A DNA stretch of 43,595 nucleotides, taken from NCBI GenBank assembly GCA_937951615.1, contig CALFBH010000018.1, forward strand, positions 1 to 43,595, in the 5' to 3' direction. The position numbers and the translations under genes are program-made. The DNA comes from an uncultured Saprospiraceae bacterium. GTDB taxonomy: Bacteria > Bacteroidota > Bacteroidia > Chitinophagales > Saprospiraceae. Below the pieces are notes generated by a model, which saw only the letters and a list, made by a program, of their open reading frames with translations, was not told where the DNA came from and did no database searches. Below, piece by piece: positions 10,201 to 16,998 of the stretch (position 1 is the stretch's first letter; each line of letters starts with the position of its first letter).

Positions 10201-10266
10201 ATAATTGAGTTCGACAATAAAATGATAAACCAAAAACTTAACTCTCTCAATGAAACGATTTATTGA
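7237..10266 (+). CDS. Eco57I-type N6-adenine DNA methyltransferase of a restriction-modification pair
   Basis: This 1009-residue DNA methylase transfers a methyl group from SAM to adenine in a specific site. Residues 1-270 are a helical/beta N-terminal region without an obvious PD-(D/E)xK motif. YTPP at 297-300 opens the methylase domain, with SAM motif I DPACGSG at 327-333, an acidic motif II in FGIDLNK (about 374-380), and the catalytic NPPW at 444-447. A target-recognition-like region follows (about 600-850, with a conserved-looking stretch around SYTGIKQEKF). The C-terminus carries FYVIKPNQYKYWHPA, perhaps contacting its partner. It overlaps the next gene by 17 bases, so translation is probably coupled. 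The gene is far more AT-rich than its neighbours, as expected for a transferred defence gene. Confidence 0.85.
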   Translation: MFSIPNIFTQLEMTSQNGLFIFEEKKWLGQFSQKVEYALFKIKPFALFEFNKEPLVLFFDEPKSEEEFFTINEQCWNFNKAPIIFINYKNENLICNGFSFDHDAKLLSRLAGIKNLKDFSYWNIVTGQLWDEYQKSLKKENRVDFKLLKNIEEARDELINTLKLDKSITNKLIGRLIFARYLIDRKVSLDFKFEKKHNLSKENLPDLILDKGELYRFFNFLKTEFNGDLFPITKSENDVNSSHLDILHKLFSGSEIKSRQGSLFNIYNFDIIPVEFISNVYEYFLGKEKQESSKAFYTPPFLVDYILSQTVIPYFRKKDTPSCKVLDPACGSGIFLVETLRLIIAKFKTLNPDLKPSTKKYKNEIKKLLINNIFGIDLNKDALEIAVFSLYITLLDFFEEPKDIKNFRFPPLFGTNFFEGDFFKVNQDYNKVLEKKKLDFILGNPPWGKVEGSPYMEYISKREKKEEKKIAVSNKQIAQAFMVRVSDFCQRHTKCSLIIPSRVLYNLLAANFRRYFVNKFFIKEIFEISAVRKLVFANATEPAAILTYCFANDDETNENMVEHISLKPNPFFALFKSILIEKYDYKEVKQSYFKMYDWIWKVLVYGSVLDFYLVKKLKNKNLYSNTFSQILNDDNEEIIQSNGVTIGNKKEDTKDNALHLLGLPFIEINKTKKRKSGDLSRYYLRIRPNSFFDVPKVIRPRNPKLFKKTILLIRSGLDQNFNFVASISYDDVVFNNSVCGIRGENIPLLENLLGLINSSLSKYYIFITGSYTGIKQEKFLNDELDDFPVIYDKEIIQKVKTLLKLNKEKYSESKFNEDEIIQTEKELNSLIFELYKLNNIEQNLMDYAFNISIPIVRQGDSVKKRYKNFYPYKPLKQKSSELKKYTQIVLEYYNNNHKNKEDYLQADIYCTKHIVAINFKLLTTRPEKDIIWNDSDGNYIEFLASIAFSKVSSRLFIQKDLKGIRERSFYVIKPNQYKYWHPAIAHLDIIEFDNKMINQKLNSLNETIY

Positions 10267-10918
10267 AGACGCTCAAAATACATCTCCTCCTTTTGATATT
10301 CTATTCAATCATTTGTCGAATGCGCTAAGAATATTAAATGAGTCCTATTCTGAATTGATAATTCAAAAAAAGAAGAAACCTTATCAAAAGCCATTTGATA
10401 CAAAAACATGGCACATTGAAAATACGATTAATGAAGATTTAGTGCTGATTGCAGAAAAGAAATCTAAGCAAGAAGGTCTTTTACTTGAATGGATAAATGA
10501 GAACAAAAATTTAGACACTAAAAACAGAATTGATATTGCAATTATATACGAGTTAGGTTTGGGTAATGAAAAACGACTAGGAATTGAATGTAAGCATTTA
10601 ATCAAAAACACCAAAAATGCCCTTTATATCAATAATGGAGTTGATAGATTTGCGACTGGATATTATTCAAGTGAAATGCCAATAGGTGGAATGTTAGGAT
10701 ATATTGAAGAAGGAAATATAAAAACTATTACTGAAGACATTCGTAAGAAGCTCAAACCTATTAAATTTGAAAAAACAACGCTTCCTTGTAAACTGAACAA
10801 CATTTACCTCACAAATCATGACAGAAAGAAGTTTTTAATCAAAAAACCAAATATGGAAAGGAATTTTAAACTTTACCACATGATGTTAGATTTCAACTCT
10901 GTTATTGATAGAAATTAG
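10250..10918 (+). CDS. Probable PD-(D/E)xK restriction endonuclease paired with the methylase
   Basis: This 222-residue protein is not one I can name, but it carries a plausible nuclease core: D95 in NRIDIAI on one strand and E113-x-K115 in GIECKHL on the next, the spacing of PD-(D/E)xK enzymes. It also has an upstream E57 in WHIENTINEDL. A downstream stretch, VDRFATGYYS then GGMLGYI (131-151), resembles the helix and strand that follow the active site in several restriction-like proteins. Its start lies inside the methylase gene (17-base overlap), and it shares the low GC. Together they suggest a type II-like system with cutting and methylation on separate chains. It could instead be an accessory specificity or regulatory subunit. 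Confidence 0.65.
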   Translation: MKRFIEDAQNTSPPFDILFNHLSNALRILNESYSELIIQKKKKPYQKPFDTKTWHIENTINEDLVLIAEKKSKQEGLLLEWINENKNLDTKNRIDIAIIYELGLGNEKRLGIECKHLIKNTKNALYINNGVDRFATGYYSSEMPIGGMLGYIEEGNIKTITEDIRKKLKPIKFEKTTLPCKLNNIYLTNHDRKKFLIKKPNMERNFKLYHMMLDFNSVIDRN

Positions 10919-10946
10919 CAAAAAGATTTAACTCGTGTAACACAAA

Positions 10947-10961
10947 CAGGCAAGATGCCTG
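10947..10961. repeat. Small hairpin repeat at the end of the AT-rich island
   Basis: CAGGCA, a 3-base loop, then TGCCTG, followed by TACAACG. It lies 28 bases after the nuclease stop, and composition returns to the chromosomal average from here. A related CCTGTACGATGTCTGTACAA stretch occurs near 1321. The ATG inside this repeat is not a credible start for the next gene. Confidence 0.6.
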
Positions 10962-10978
10962 TACAACGACAACACAAC

Positions 10979-13123
10979 ATGGCAGCCACAGCAAGTACAT
11001 CCGCCCCTATTCGAGCAGAAGACTATTTCCGATTGGAACATAATGAAGGTATCTGCACCGTTTGGTTAGACAATAAAATCGACGGCATCAATATCGTTAC
11101 CCTTGAGGTCATGGAATTGCTCGGCGACGTATTTCCTAAAATACTCAACGATCCTGCCGTTAAAGCCATTATCATCATTTCTGCAAAGAAAGATTTTATG
11201 GCAGGAGCTGATATCAAGTCTTTTGAAATTGAAAAAGAAGGAGAATTTAGTCCCATTCAGTCTCGCGGGCATGAGATGCTGAACATGCTGGAGCAACAGT
11301 CCAAGCCCATCGTTTCAGCCATTCATGGTACTTGTTACGGACTTGGTGTGGAGTTGTCGCTGGCCTGCCATGCACGTATTGCTTCCAACTCACCAAAAAC
11401 CAAAATGGCATTGCCTGAGGTCAAAATCGGAATACTGCCAGGTGGTGGTGGTACGCAGCGTTTGCCCCGGTTGATTGGTGTACAAAAAGCATTGGATATG
11501 ATGCTCACGGGCAAAAACATTTTCCCTTACCAAGCAAAAAAAATGGGATTGGTCGATGCTGTCACGCATAAAAACAAACTGCATAGCGCAGCGACTATAT
11601 TAGCAAAACGACTCCTAGATAAACCCATTGCGCGAAAGCGAAAAATACCTTTAAAAGATAAATTCCTTGACCATACAGGTATAGGTCGGAATATTGTTTT
11701 CAAACAGGCCCGCAAGATGGCTGCCAAGCAAACCAAAGGCAATTATCCAGCGGTTCCAGCTATTATTGATTGTGTAGAAACGGGAATGAAGCAGGGCTTG
11801 AAAGCGGGTTATGCCAAAGAAGTGGAGCTATTTGAAAAGCTATTGCTTTCGCCAGAAAGCGCAGGGCTTCGCAACCTGTTTTATATTATGACCAATAATA
11901 AAAAACGCCCTGAGCCAAAAATCAAACTGGATACGCTAGGCATGATTGGTGCAGGACTGATGGGCGGCGGAATTACTGAAGTGAGTGTAAAAAATGGCAT
12001 CGATGTTTATTTGAAAGACATTGCGCCGGAAGGCATTGAAAATACGAAAAAAAACATTTGGAAAGGACTTGCCAAAAAAATAAAATACAAAACCTCTACG
12101 CAGGTACAAGCTGAGGAAATCATGGGGCGTCTGCATGGGCGGCTCAACTACGAAGATTTTGACAAGGCGGATATTATTATTGAAGCGGTCTTGGAAAAAA
12201 TGGATTTGAAAAAGCGGATTATTGACGACATTCAGGCTCATGCCAAATCGGATGTGATCATAGCCACCAATACTTCAGCTTTATCGGTGACAGAAATGGC
12301 AGAACATGCCAAAAAGCCAGAGAACGTTATCGGCATGCATTACTTTTCTCCTGTTCCGAAAATGCCTTTGCTCGAAATTGTAAAAACAAAATACACCGCT
12401 GATTCAGTTGTGGAGTCTTGTTATGATTTTGGTGTAAGACAAGGTAAAACAGTGATTGTCGTTGGCGATTGCCCTGGCTTTTATGTCAATCGAATTCTCG
12501 GACCTTACATCAATGAATGTATGCTGATGGTCGAGGAAGGCTTTGCGATTCCCGACATCAACAAGGCCATGGAAGACCTCGGCTTCCCAGTCGGCCCATT
12601 CAAATTGCTGGATGAAGTTGGGCTGGATGTAGCAGCACATGTTGCCGACACTGCAAAAGCTGCTGCTGCCGACCGTCCTGATATGCCGATTTGTATGGCT
12701 GTTCCTGAATTGTATGAAGCGGGTTTTCTGGGTAAAAAGAATGGCAAGGGTTTCTTTCAGTATAATGAAAAAGGCAAGCGCACTGGCGTACATCCTGAGA
12801 TTTATAATTTTTTCAAAGGCGATGGCAGCAAAAAATGCGATGCCGCCGAAATGCAGGATCGCGCTTTACTCATGATGCTCAACGAAGCTATGATGTGCCT
12901 AGAAGAAGAGATTATAGACGCCCCGACAGCAGGTGATACAGGTGCCGTTTTTGGCATTGGGTTTCTACCTTTTACGGGCGGGCCATTCCGTTATATGGAT
13001 CATCGTGGGCTGGAAAATTTGCAGGCTCGTTTTGCAGAATTAACAACTAAATTTGGCGGGCGATTTAAAGCAGCGAATATTTTGAAAGAGAAAGTTATTG
13101 AAGGGAAAGGGTTTCATGCGTAA
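10979..13123 (+). CDS. fadJ: 3-hydroxyacyl-CoA dehydrogenase / enoyl-CoA hydratase (beta-oxidation multienzyme)
   Basis: This 714-residue bifunctional enzyme hydrates trans-2-enoyl-CoA and oxidises the resulting 3-hydroxyacyl-CoA with NAD in fatty-acid breakdown. The N-terminal crotonase domain (about 15-200) has the oxyanion-hole stretch AGADIKSF, GLGVE with E125, and PEVKIG with E147. The dehydrogenase half begins at about 318 with the Rossmann motif GAGLMG (324-329), the catalytic H454 in MHYFSPVP, and DCPGFYVNR. The C-terminal repeated helical domain is complete. The start at 10979 (MAATAST) is preferred to the in-frame ATG at 10955, which lies inside a hairpin repeat. No thiolase (fadI) is adjacent; the next gene is exonuclease III, 33 bases on. 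Confidence 0.92.
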   Translation: MAATASTSAPIRAEDYFRLEHNEGICTVWLDNKIDGINIVTLEVMELLGDVFPKILNDPAVKAIIIISAKKDFMAGADIKSFEIEKEGEFSPIQSRGHEMLNMLEQQSKPIVSAIHGTCYGLGVELSLACHARIASNSPKTKMALPEVKIGILPGGGGTQRLPRLIGVQKALDMMLTGKNIFPYQAKKMGLVDAVTHKNKLHSAATILAKRLLDKPIARKRKIPLKDKFLDHTGIGRNIVFKQARKMAAKQTKGNYPAVPAIIDCVETGMKQGLKAGYAKEVELFEKLLLSPESAGLRNLFYIMTNNKKRPEPKIKLDTLGMIGAGLMGGGITEVSVKNGIDVYLKDIAPEGIENTKKNIWKGLAKKIKYKTSTQVQAEEIMGRLHGRLNYEDFDKADIIIEAVLEKMDLKKRIIDDIQAHAKSDVIIATNTSALSVTEMAEHAKKPENVIGMHYFSPVPKMPLLEIVKTKYTADSVVESCYDFGVRQGKTVIVVGDCPGFYVNRILGPYINECMLMVEEGFAIPDINKAMEDLGFPVGPFKLLDEVGLDVAAHVADTAKAAAADRPDMPICMAVPELYEAGFLGKKNGKGFFQYNEKGKRTGVHPEIYNFFKGDGSKKCDAAEMQDRALLMMLNEAMMCLEEEIIDAPTAGDTGAVFGIGFLPFTGGPFRYMDHRGLENLQARFAELTTKFGGRFKAANILKEKVIEGKGFHA

Positions 13124-13156
13124 AAGAACCAGGAACTTTTTTTGTAATATTGTGCC

Positions 13157-13921
13157 ATGAAAATCATCTCTTATAATGTAAATGGCATTCGCGCCGCCAT
13201 CAAAAAAGGCTTTGTAGAATGGATGGAAGCAGGTCAATTCGACGTCATCTGTTTACAGGAAACCAAAGCCAATCGAGAGCAAGTGGATATGGAAGCTATT
13301 GAGGCACTGGGCTATCAACATCATTGGTTTTCTGCACAAAAGAAAGGTTATAGCGGTGTGGCTATTTTTTCAAAAACTGCGCCTGATAAAGTCGTAACGG
13401 GTTGTGGCGTAGAGGAATATGACTATGAAGGCAGAGTGATTCGTGCAGACTTTGGCGATTTGACTATTGTGAATATTTATTTTCCTTCTGGCACAGCAGG
13501 CGATGTTCGACAGGAAGTCAAATACCGTTTTCTGAATCATGTTTTTGAATGGGCAGACGAACTCCGCAAAGAGCGTCCCAACCTCGTCATCGTTGGGGAT
13601 TATAATATCGCACATACTGAAATGGATATCCACAACCCAAAAGGCAATAAAAAAAATTCTGGCTTCCTACCCGAAGAACGCGAATGGATGACCAAGTGGT
13701 TTGATAATGGTTTTACAGATGCTTTTCGCCACCTCAATCCCGAACAGGTGCAATATAGCTGGTGGTCTTATCGCGCCAATGCGCGTAATAACAACAAAGG
13801 CTGGCGGATTGATTATCAATCTGTTTCTGAGCCATTAAAAGATAAATTAAAAAACTGCCAGCAACTTACCGAGGTGAAACATAGCGATCATTGTCCGGTG
13901 TTTTTGGAGTTGGAAAAGTAG
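13157..13921 (+). CDS. xth: Exodeoxyribonuclease III
   Basis: This 254-residue AP endonuclease / 3'-5' exonuclease of the exonuclease-endonuclease-phosphatase fold acts in base-excision repair. Active-site residues are in place: N7 in YNVNGIR, E35 in LQETK, D148 and N150 in GDYNIAH, and the C-terminal S243-D244-H245 (SDHCPV). Length and order match the bacterial family. It follows the beta-oxidation gene by 33 bases and may be co-transcribed, though the functions are unrelated. Short-word repeats start directly after its stop. Confidence 0.95.
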   Translation: MKIISYNVNGIRAAIKKGFVEWMEAGQFDVICLQETKANREQVDMEAIEALGYQHHWFSAQKKGYSGVAIFSKTAPDKVVTGCGVEEYDYEGRVIRADFGDLTIVNIYFPSGTAGDVRQEVKYRFLNHVFEWADELRKERPNLVIVGDYNIAHTEMDIHNPKGNKKNSGFLPEEREWMTKWFDNGFTDAFRHLNPEQVQYSWWSYRANARNNNKGWRIDYQSVSEPLKDKLKNCQQLTEVKHSDHCPVFLELEK

Positions 13922-13922
13922 A

Positions 13923-14033
13923 AGAATATCGAATACGGAACAAAGGAACGCCGAAATCACTATTATCCTAATTACTAGTCCGGCACTAAATAAATCAGTA
14001 TATTTTGAATGTCGAATAACGAATATCGAAGTA
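13923..14033. repeat. GAATATCGAATA-type short-word repeat tract
   Basis: Immediately after the xth stop there are imperfect words of the form GAATATCGAATACGGAAC (13923-13950). A second, same-strand block lies at 14005-14033 (TTGAATGTCGAATAACGAAT and on). The stretch between is ordinary AT-rich sequence. This is another of the sequence-varied tracts found after stop codons in this window. Confidence 0.65.
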
Positions 14034-14122
14034 TTAATACCTCGGCACAGCAGAAAATATTCTATTATTTAGGACGGTCAAATGGGATAAAAGTTGCTTA
14101 CGAATGACTCATAAATAAAAAG

Positions 14123-14154
14123 TTTGGACGGCTCATTATTATGCTGTAGCTTTG
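14123..14154 (+). promoter_or_regulatory. Promoter of the methionine operon
   Basis: TTTG at 14123-14126, exactly 20 bases, then TAGCTTTG at 14147-14154. This is a full match to the Bacteroidota primary-sigma promoter. Transcription would start near 14161, about 27 bases before the riboswitch. Confidence 0.85.
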
Positions 14155-14187
14155 AAGTTATAATAAAAAGTTCTTATAGCATAATAA

Positions 14188-14294
14188 ACTTATAAAGAAA
14201 GGTGGAGGGTTCTGGCCCTTTGAAGCCTTAGCAACCATCAATTTAAAAAAATTGAAAAGGTGCTACATCCATCCGCGATAGCGGAAAGATAAGT
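14188..14294 (+). ncRNA. SAM-I (S-box) riboswitch
   Basis: This leader RNA binds S-adenosylmethionine. P1 is ACTTAT (14188-14193) with ATAAGT (14289-14294). The conserved core is present in order: AAGGTGGAGGGTTCTGGCCC, then TTTGAAGCCTTAGCAACC, an A/T-rich P3 hairpin (CAATTT/AAATTG), AAGGTGCTACATCC, a short P4 hairpin (CCGCGATAGCGG) and GAAAGATAAGT. It stands between a strong promoter and the terminator at 14322-14368, upstream of metZ-metX. High SAM should therefore stop transcription of the operon. Confidence 0.93.
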
Positions 14295-14321
14295 TCGATA
14301 TGATATGTCATTTCCTATCAG

Positions 14322-14368
14322 AAAAGGGCATTATTTTCGGCTTATCGCTGGAAGTAATGCCCTTTTTT
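14322..14368 (+). terminator. Riboswitch-controlled terminator
   Basis: Stem AAAAGGGCATTA (14322-14333) with TAATGCCC (14355-14362), then six T (14363-14368). The loop carries CTTATC (14341-14346), the reverse complement of GATAAG in the 3' strand of riboswitch P1. Without SAM, P1's 3' strand could pair with this loop and act as antiterminator. Confidence 0.85.
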
Positions 14369-14373
14369 AGTTG

Positions 14374-14517
14374 AGAAGCGAGACCGCCTTCGGCTGGGAG
14401 AGGAGAGACTATGCCTTCCGGCATTGCGAGACAAGAGACTTTTAACTTTTACTTCGTAAAATCACTTTTCTCGCAACGAAGTGGTCTCGCCTCTGGCAGC
14501 GAAGCGGTCTCGCTTCT
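14374..14517. repeat. 144-base inverted repeat in the metZ leader
   Basis: Perfect 14-base arms AGAAGCGAGACCGC (14374-14387) and GCGGTCTCGCTTCT (14504-14517) enclose smaller related repeats (GCCTTCCGGCATTGCGAGAC, CGAAGTGGTCTCGC, CGAAGCGGTCTCGC). It begins six bases after the riboswitch terminator and ends 44 bases before the metZ ATG, so it must be transcribed in every full-length message. It looks like a REP/MITE-like insertion. An open frame upstream of metZ reads through it by chance. Confidence 0.8.
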
Positions 14518-14561
14518 ATACTTTTACCTTATCAAATTCAAGAAAAACGAATACGTGTCAA

Positions 14562-15752
14562 ATGAAAAATAGCACAACAAAAAAGAATAATCAATATCGA
14601 TTTGCAACGCAGGCTATCCGCACACAGGCAGAGCGAACGCAGCATAAAGAACATGCGGTTCCACTTTTTCTGACCTCCAGTTTTATGTTTGATGATGCTG
14701 AAGATGCCCGCGCTACTTTTGCCGGTGAAAAGCCAGATAGGAATATTTATTCCCGTTTCGATAATCCAAATGCACAGGAATTAACGGATAAATTATGCTT
14801 ACTGGAAGGGATGGAAGATGGACATGTTATGGCATCGGGTATGGCGGCGGTATTTGCTTCGCTTGCTCCTTTTTTGAAACAAGGTGACCACCTCATTTCT
14901 TCCCGTTCTGTTTTCGGCAACACCCATCGTATCATTACAGAAATCCTGCCTTCCTGGGGCGTCGAATATACTTATGTGGACATCCACAAACCAGCAGAAT
15001 GGGAAGCAGCTATCCGTCCAAATACCAAAATGATTTATACCGAAACGCCTTCCAATCCCGCACTCGATTTTGTGGATTTGGAATGGCTGGGCAAGTTGGG
15101 AAAGAAACATAATATTCTGACCAATGTGGACAATTGTTTTGCAACACCTTATTTGCAACAGCCTGCAAAATATGGCATCGACCTGGTGGTACATTCTGCG
15201 ACTAAGTTCATAGACGGGCAGGGGCGTGTGCTTGGTGGTGCGGTCTTGGGCCGCAAAGAATTGATTAGCAAAGTTTTTTCTTTTTCAAAAAGAACTGGTC
15301 CGGCAATTTCTCCGTTTAATGCCTGGGTTTTGTCGAAGAGCCTGGAAACGCTGGCTGTGCGTATGGAGCGGCATTGTGAAAATGCGTTGGCTGTCGCCAA
15401 ATATTTGGAAGATCACCCTGCTGTGGAATGGGTAAAATATCCTCACCTGCCCTCGCATCCTCAATATCAACTGGCAAAAAAGATGTTATTGCTTGGTGGT
15501 GGTATTGTCACTTTTCAAATCAAAGGCGGACTGGATGCCGGACGTGTATTTTTGGATAGTCTGAACATGTTTTCTATTACAGCTAATTTGGGCGACACTC
15601 GTTCTATTGCTACGCATCCCGCATCTACGACCCATTCAAAATTATCAGAGGCACAAAGACAGGAAGTCGGCATTACAGCAGGGCTGATTCGTTTATCCAT
15701 CGGACTCGAACATATTGATGACATTATTGCTGATCTGGAACAAGCATTATGA
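14562..15752 (+). CDS. metZ: O-succinyl/O-acetylhomoserine sulfhydrylase
   Basis: This 396-residue PLP enzyme of the Cys/Met-metabolism (gamma-family) group makes homocysteine from an activated homoserine and sulfide. The PLP lysine is K215 in SATKFIDGQGR, a sequence form typical of MetZ rather than cystathionine gamma-synthase. Other family marks are SRFDNPN (64-70), ASGMAA (91-96) and ETPSNP (161-166). The ATG at 14562 is chosen because upstream codons translate the leader repeat. It overlaps metX by four bases (ATGA), so the two are one operon under the SAM riboswitch. Since metX next door makes O-acetyl (or succinyl) homoserine, the pair forms the direct-sulfhydrylation route. Confidence 0.92.
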   Translation: MKNSTTKKNNQYRFATQAIRTQAERTQHKEHAVPLFLTSSFMFDDAEDARATFAGEKPDRNIYSRFDNPNAQELTDKLCLLEGMEDGHVMASGMAAVFASLAPFLKQGDHLISSRSVFGNTHRIITEILPSWGVEYTYVDIHKPAEWEAAIRPNTKMIYTETPSNPALDFVDLEWLGKLGKKHNILTNVDNCFATPYLQQPAKYGIDLVVHSATKFIDGQGRVLGGAVLGRKELISKVFSFSKRTGPAISPFNAWVLSKSLETLAVRMERHCENALAVAKYLEDHPAVEWVKYPHLPSHPQYQLAKKMLLLGGGIVTFQIKGGLDAGRVFLDSLNMFSITANLGDTRSIATHPASTTHSKLSEAQRQEVGITAGLIRLSIGLEHIDDIIADLEQAL

Positions 15753-16801
15753 AACACAACACACAAGATTGGTATCTGGAACACGCAGGAAGTGATTTGC
15801 AGTATTTTCATTATACCCAACCTTTTATCACAGAAACTGGAGAGCTATTGTCCGAACTCACTATTGGTTATCACACTTATGGTACACTGAATGAAAAGCG
15901 GGATAATGTCGTCTGGGTTTGTCATGCGCTGACCGCCAATTCTGATCCCATTGACTGGTGGACGGGGATAGTTGGAGCGGGTTGTATCATCAATCCTGAA
16001 CAGCATTTTATTGTTTGTGCTAATATCATCGGGTCAAATTACGGGACAAGTAATCCTCTGCACATCAACCCAAAAACAGGCGAAGCTTATGGCAGGAGTT
16101 TCCCTTCTGTCACCTTGCGCGACTGGGCGCGAGCGCATCATTTGCTGCGTGAACATTTGAAACTGGAACGGGTCGATTTGTGCATTGGTGGTTCTTGTGG
16201 TGGCAATCAGGTCTTGGAATTTCATCTGCTCCAACCTGAAGTGACTAGGCGTATTGCTGTCTTGGCTTGTAGTGTGCGTGAAACGCCCTGGGGCATTGCC
16301 ATACATGAGGCACAGCGCATGGCAATTGAGGTGGATTCGACTTGGCAAGTCCCTGAATTTGGAAAAGGCAGCGCAGGTGTTCGGGCAGCACGAGGCATGG
16401 CACTTACAGGGTATCGGAATTACGAATCTTATGCCCGAACACAGGTGGATGACAAAGAAATTCTGGATAATTTTCGGGCGGCTTCTTATATCCGTTATCA
16501 AGGCGCGAAACTGGACAAACGCTTTCACGCCCTGCCTTATTGGTATTTGACAAAAGTACTCGACACCCATCATATTGGTAGAAATCGTGGCCCGATAGAT
16601 AAGGTATTGAACAGTATTAAAATTCCTGTGCTGATTATTTCTATTGATTCAGATTACCTAATTCCTGTTCCTGAACAGACTATCATGGCGACACATATCC
16701 CCAATAGTCAGCACGAAATTATTTCTTCCCCTTTTGGGCATGATGGTTTTTTGGTGGAACATGAGCGAATCGGGGCTTTGTTGGGGGAATGGATGGGGTA
16801 G
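15749..16801 (+). CDS. metX: Homoserine O-acetyltransferase
   Basis: This 350-residue alpha/beta-hydrolase acylates homoserine, the first committed step to methionine. The nucleophile S149 sits in GGSCGGNQ (the usual GGSMGG elbow). The acid is most likely D302 (DSDYLIP) and the base H331 (GHDGFLVE). SNYGTSNP around 96-103 is a family signature. Family members can use acetyl- or succinyl-CoA, which sequence reading alone does not settle. The start overlaps the metZ stop (ATGA), giving translational coupling. The operon ends here. A GCTTTGCA/TGCAAAGC hairpin at 16893-16915 lies in the following gap and is only a weak terminator candidate. Confidence 0.92.
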   Translation: MKHNTQDWYLEHAGSDLQYFHYTQPFITETGELLSELTIGYHTYGTLNEKRDNVVWVCHALTANSDPIDWWTGIVGAGCIINPEQHFIVCANIIGSNYGTSNPLHINPKTGEAYGRSFPSVTLRDWARAHHLLREHLKLERVDLCIGGSCGGNQVLEFHLLQPEVTRRIAVLACSVRETPWGIAIHEAQRMAIEVDSTWQVPEFGKGSAGVRAARGMALTGYRNYESYARTQVDDKEILDNFRAASYIRYQGAKLDKRFHALPYWYLTKVLDTHHIGRNRGPIDKVLNSIKIPVLIISIDSDYLIPVPEQTIMATHIPNSQHEIISSPFGHDGFLVEHERIGALLGEWMG

Positions 16802-16823
16802 TAAATACAAAAGTAACTGTTTA

Positions 16824-16974
16824 GGTCGATGGTCAATAGTCCATGGTCGATGGCTGTCTTTTAGTATTCAGATCGTTTCAGTATTTTATTTTGCTTTGCA
16901 AAATGCGTGCAAAGCTTATAAAGCAGGAATATTGTTGAATTGCAGCTATGGGCTATCGACCATCGACTATAGAC
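16824..16974. repeat. Inverted pair of GGTCGATGG tracts between convergent genes
   Basis: 16824-16853 reads GGTCGATGGTCAATAGTCCA and on. 16953-16974 carries the opposite orientation, CTATCGACCATCGACTATAG. Each is in the coding sense of the gene that ends next to it (metX on plus, the adhesin-like gene on minus). Both use the word found in the array at 1-94. Confidence 0.75.
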
Positions 16975-16998
16975 TAAACTGTTATATTTAAAAACTCT

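Noticed and set aside
10955-10978. Earlier ATG for the beta-oxidation gene
   Set aside because: It lies inside the CAGGCA/TGCCTG hairpin repeat; the next ATG at 10979 leads straight into the protein.
14481-14561. N-terminal extension of metZ
   Set aside because: These codons translate the leader inverted repeat; the family begins near MKNSTTKK.
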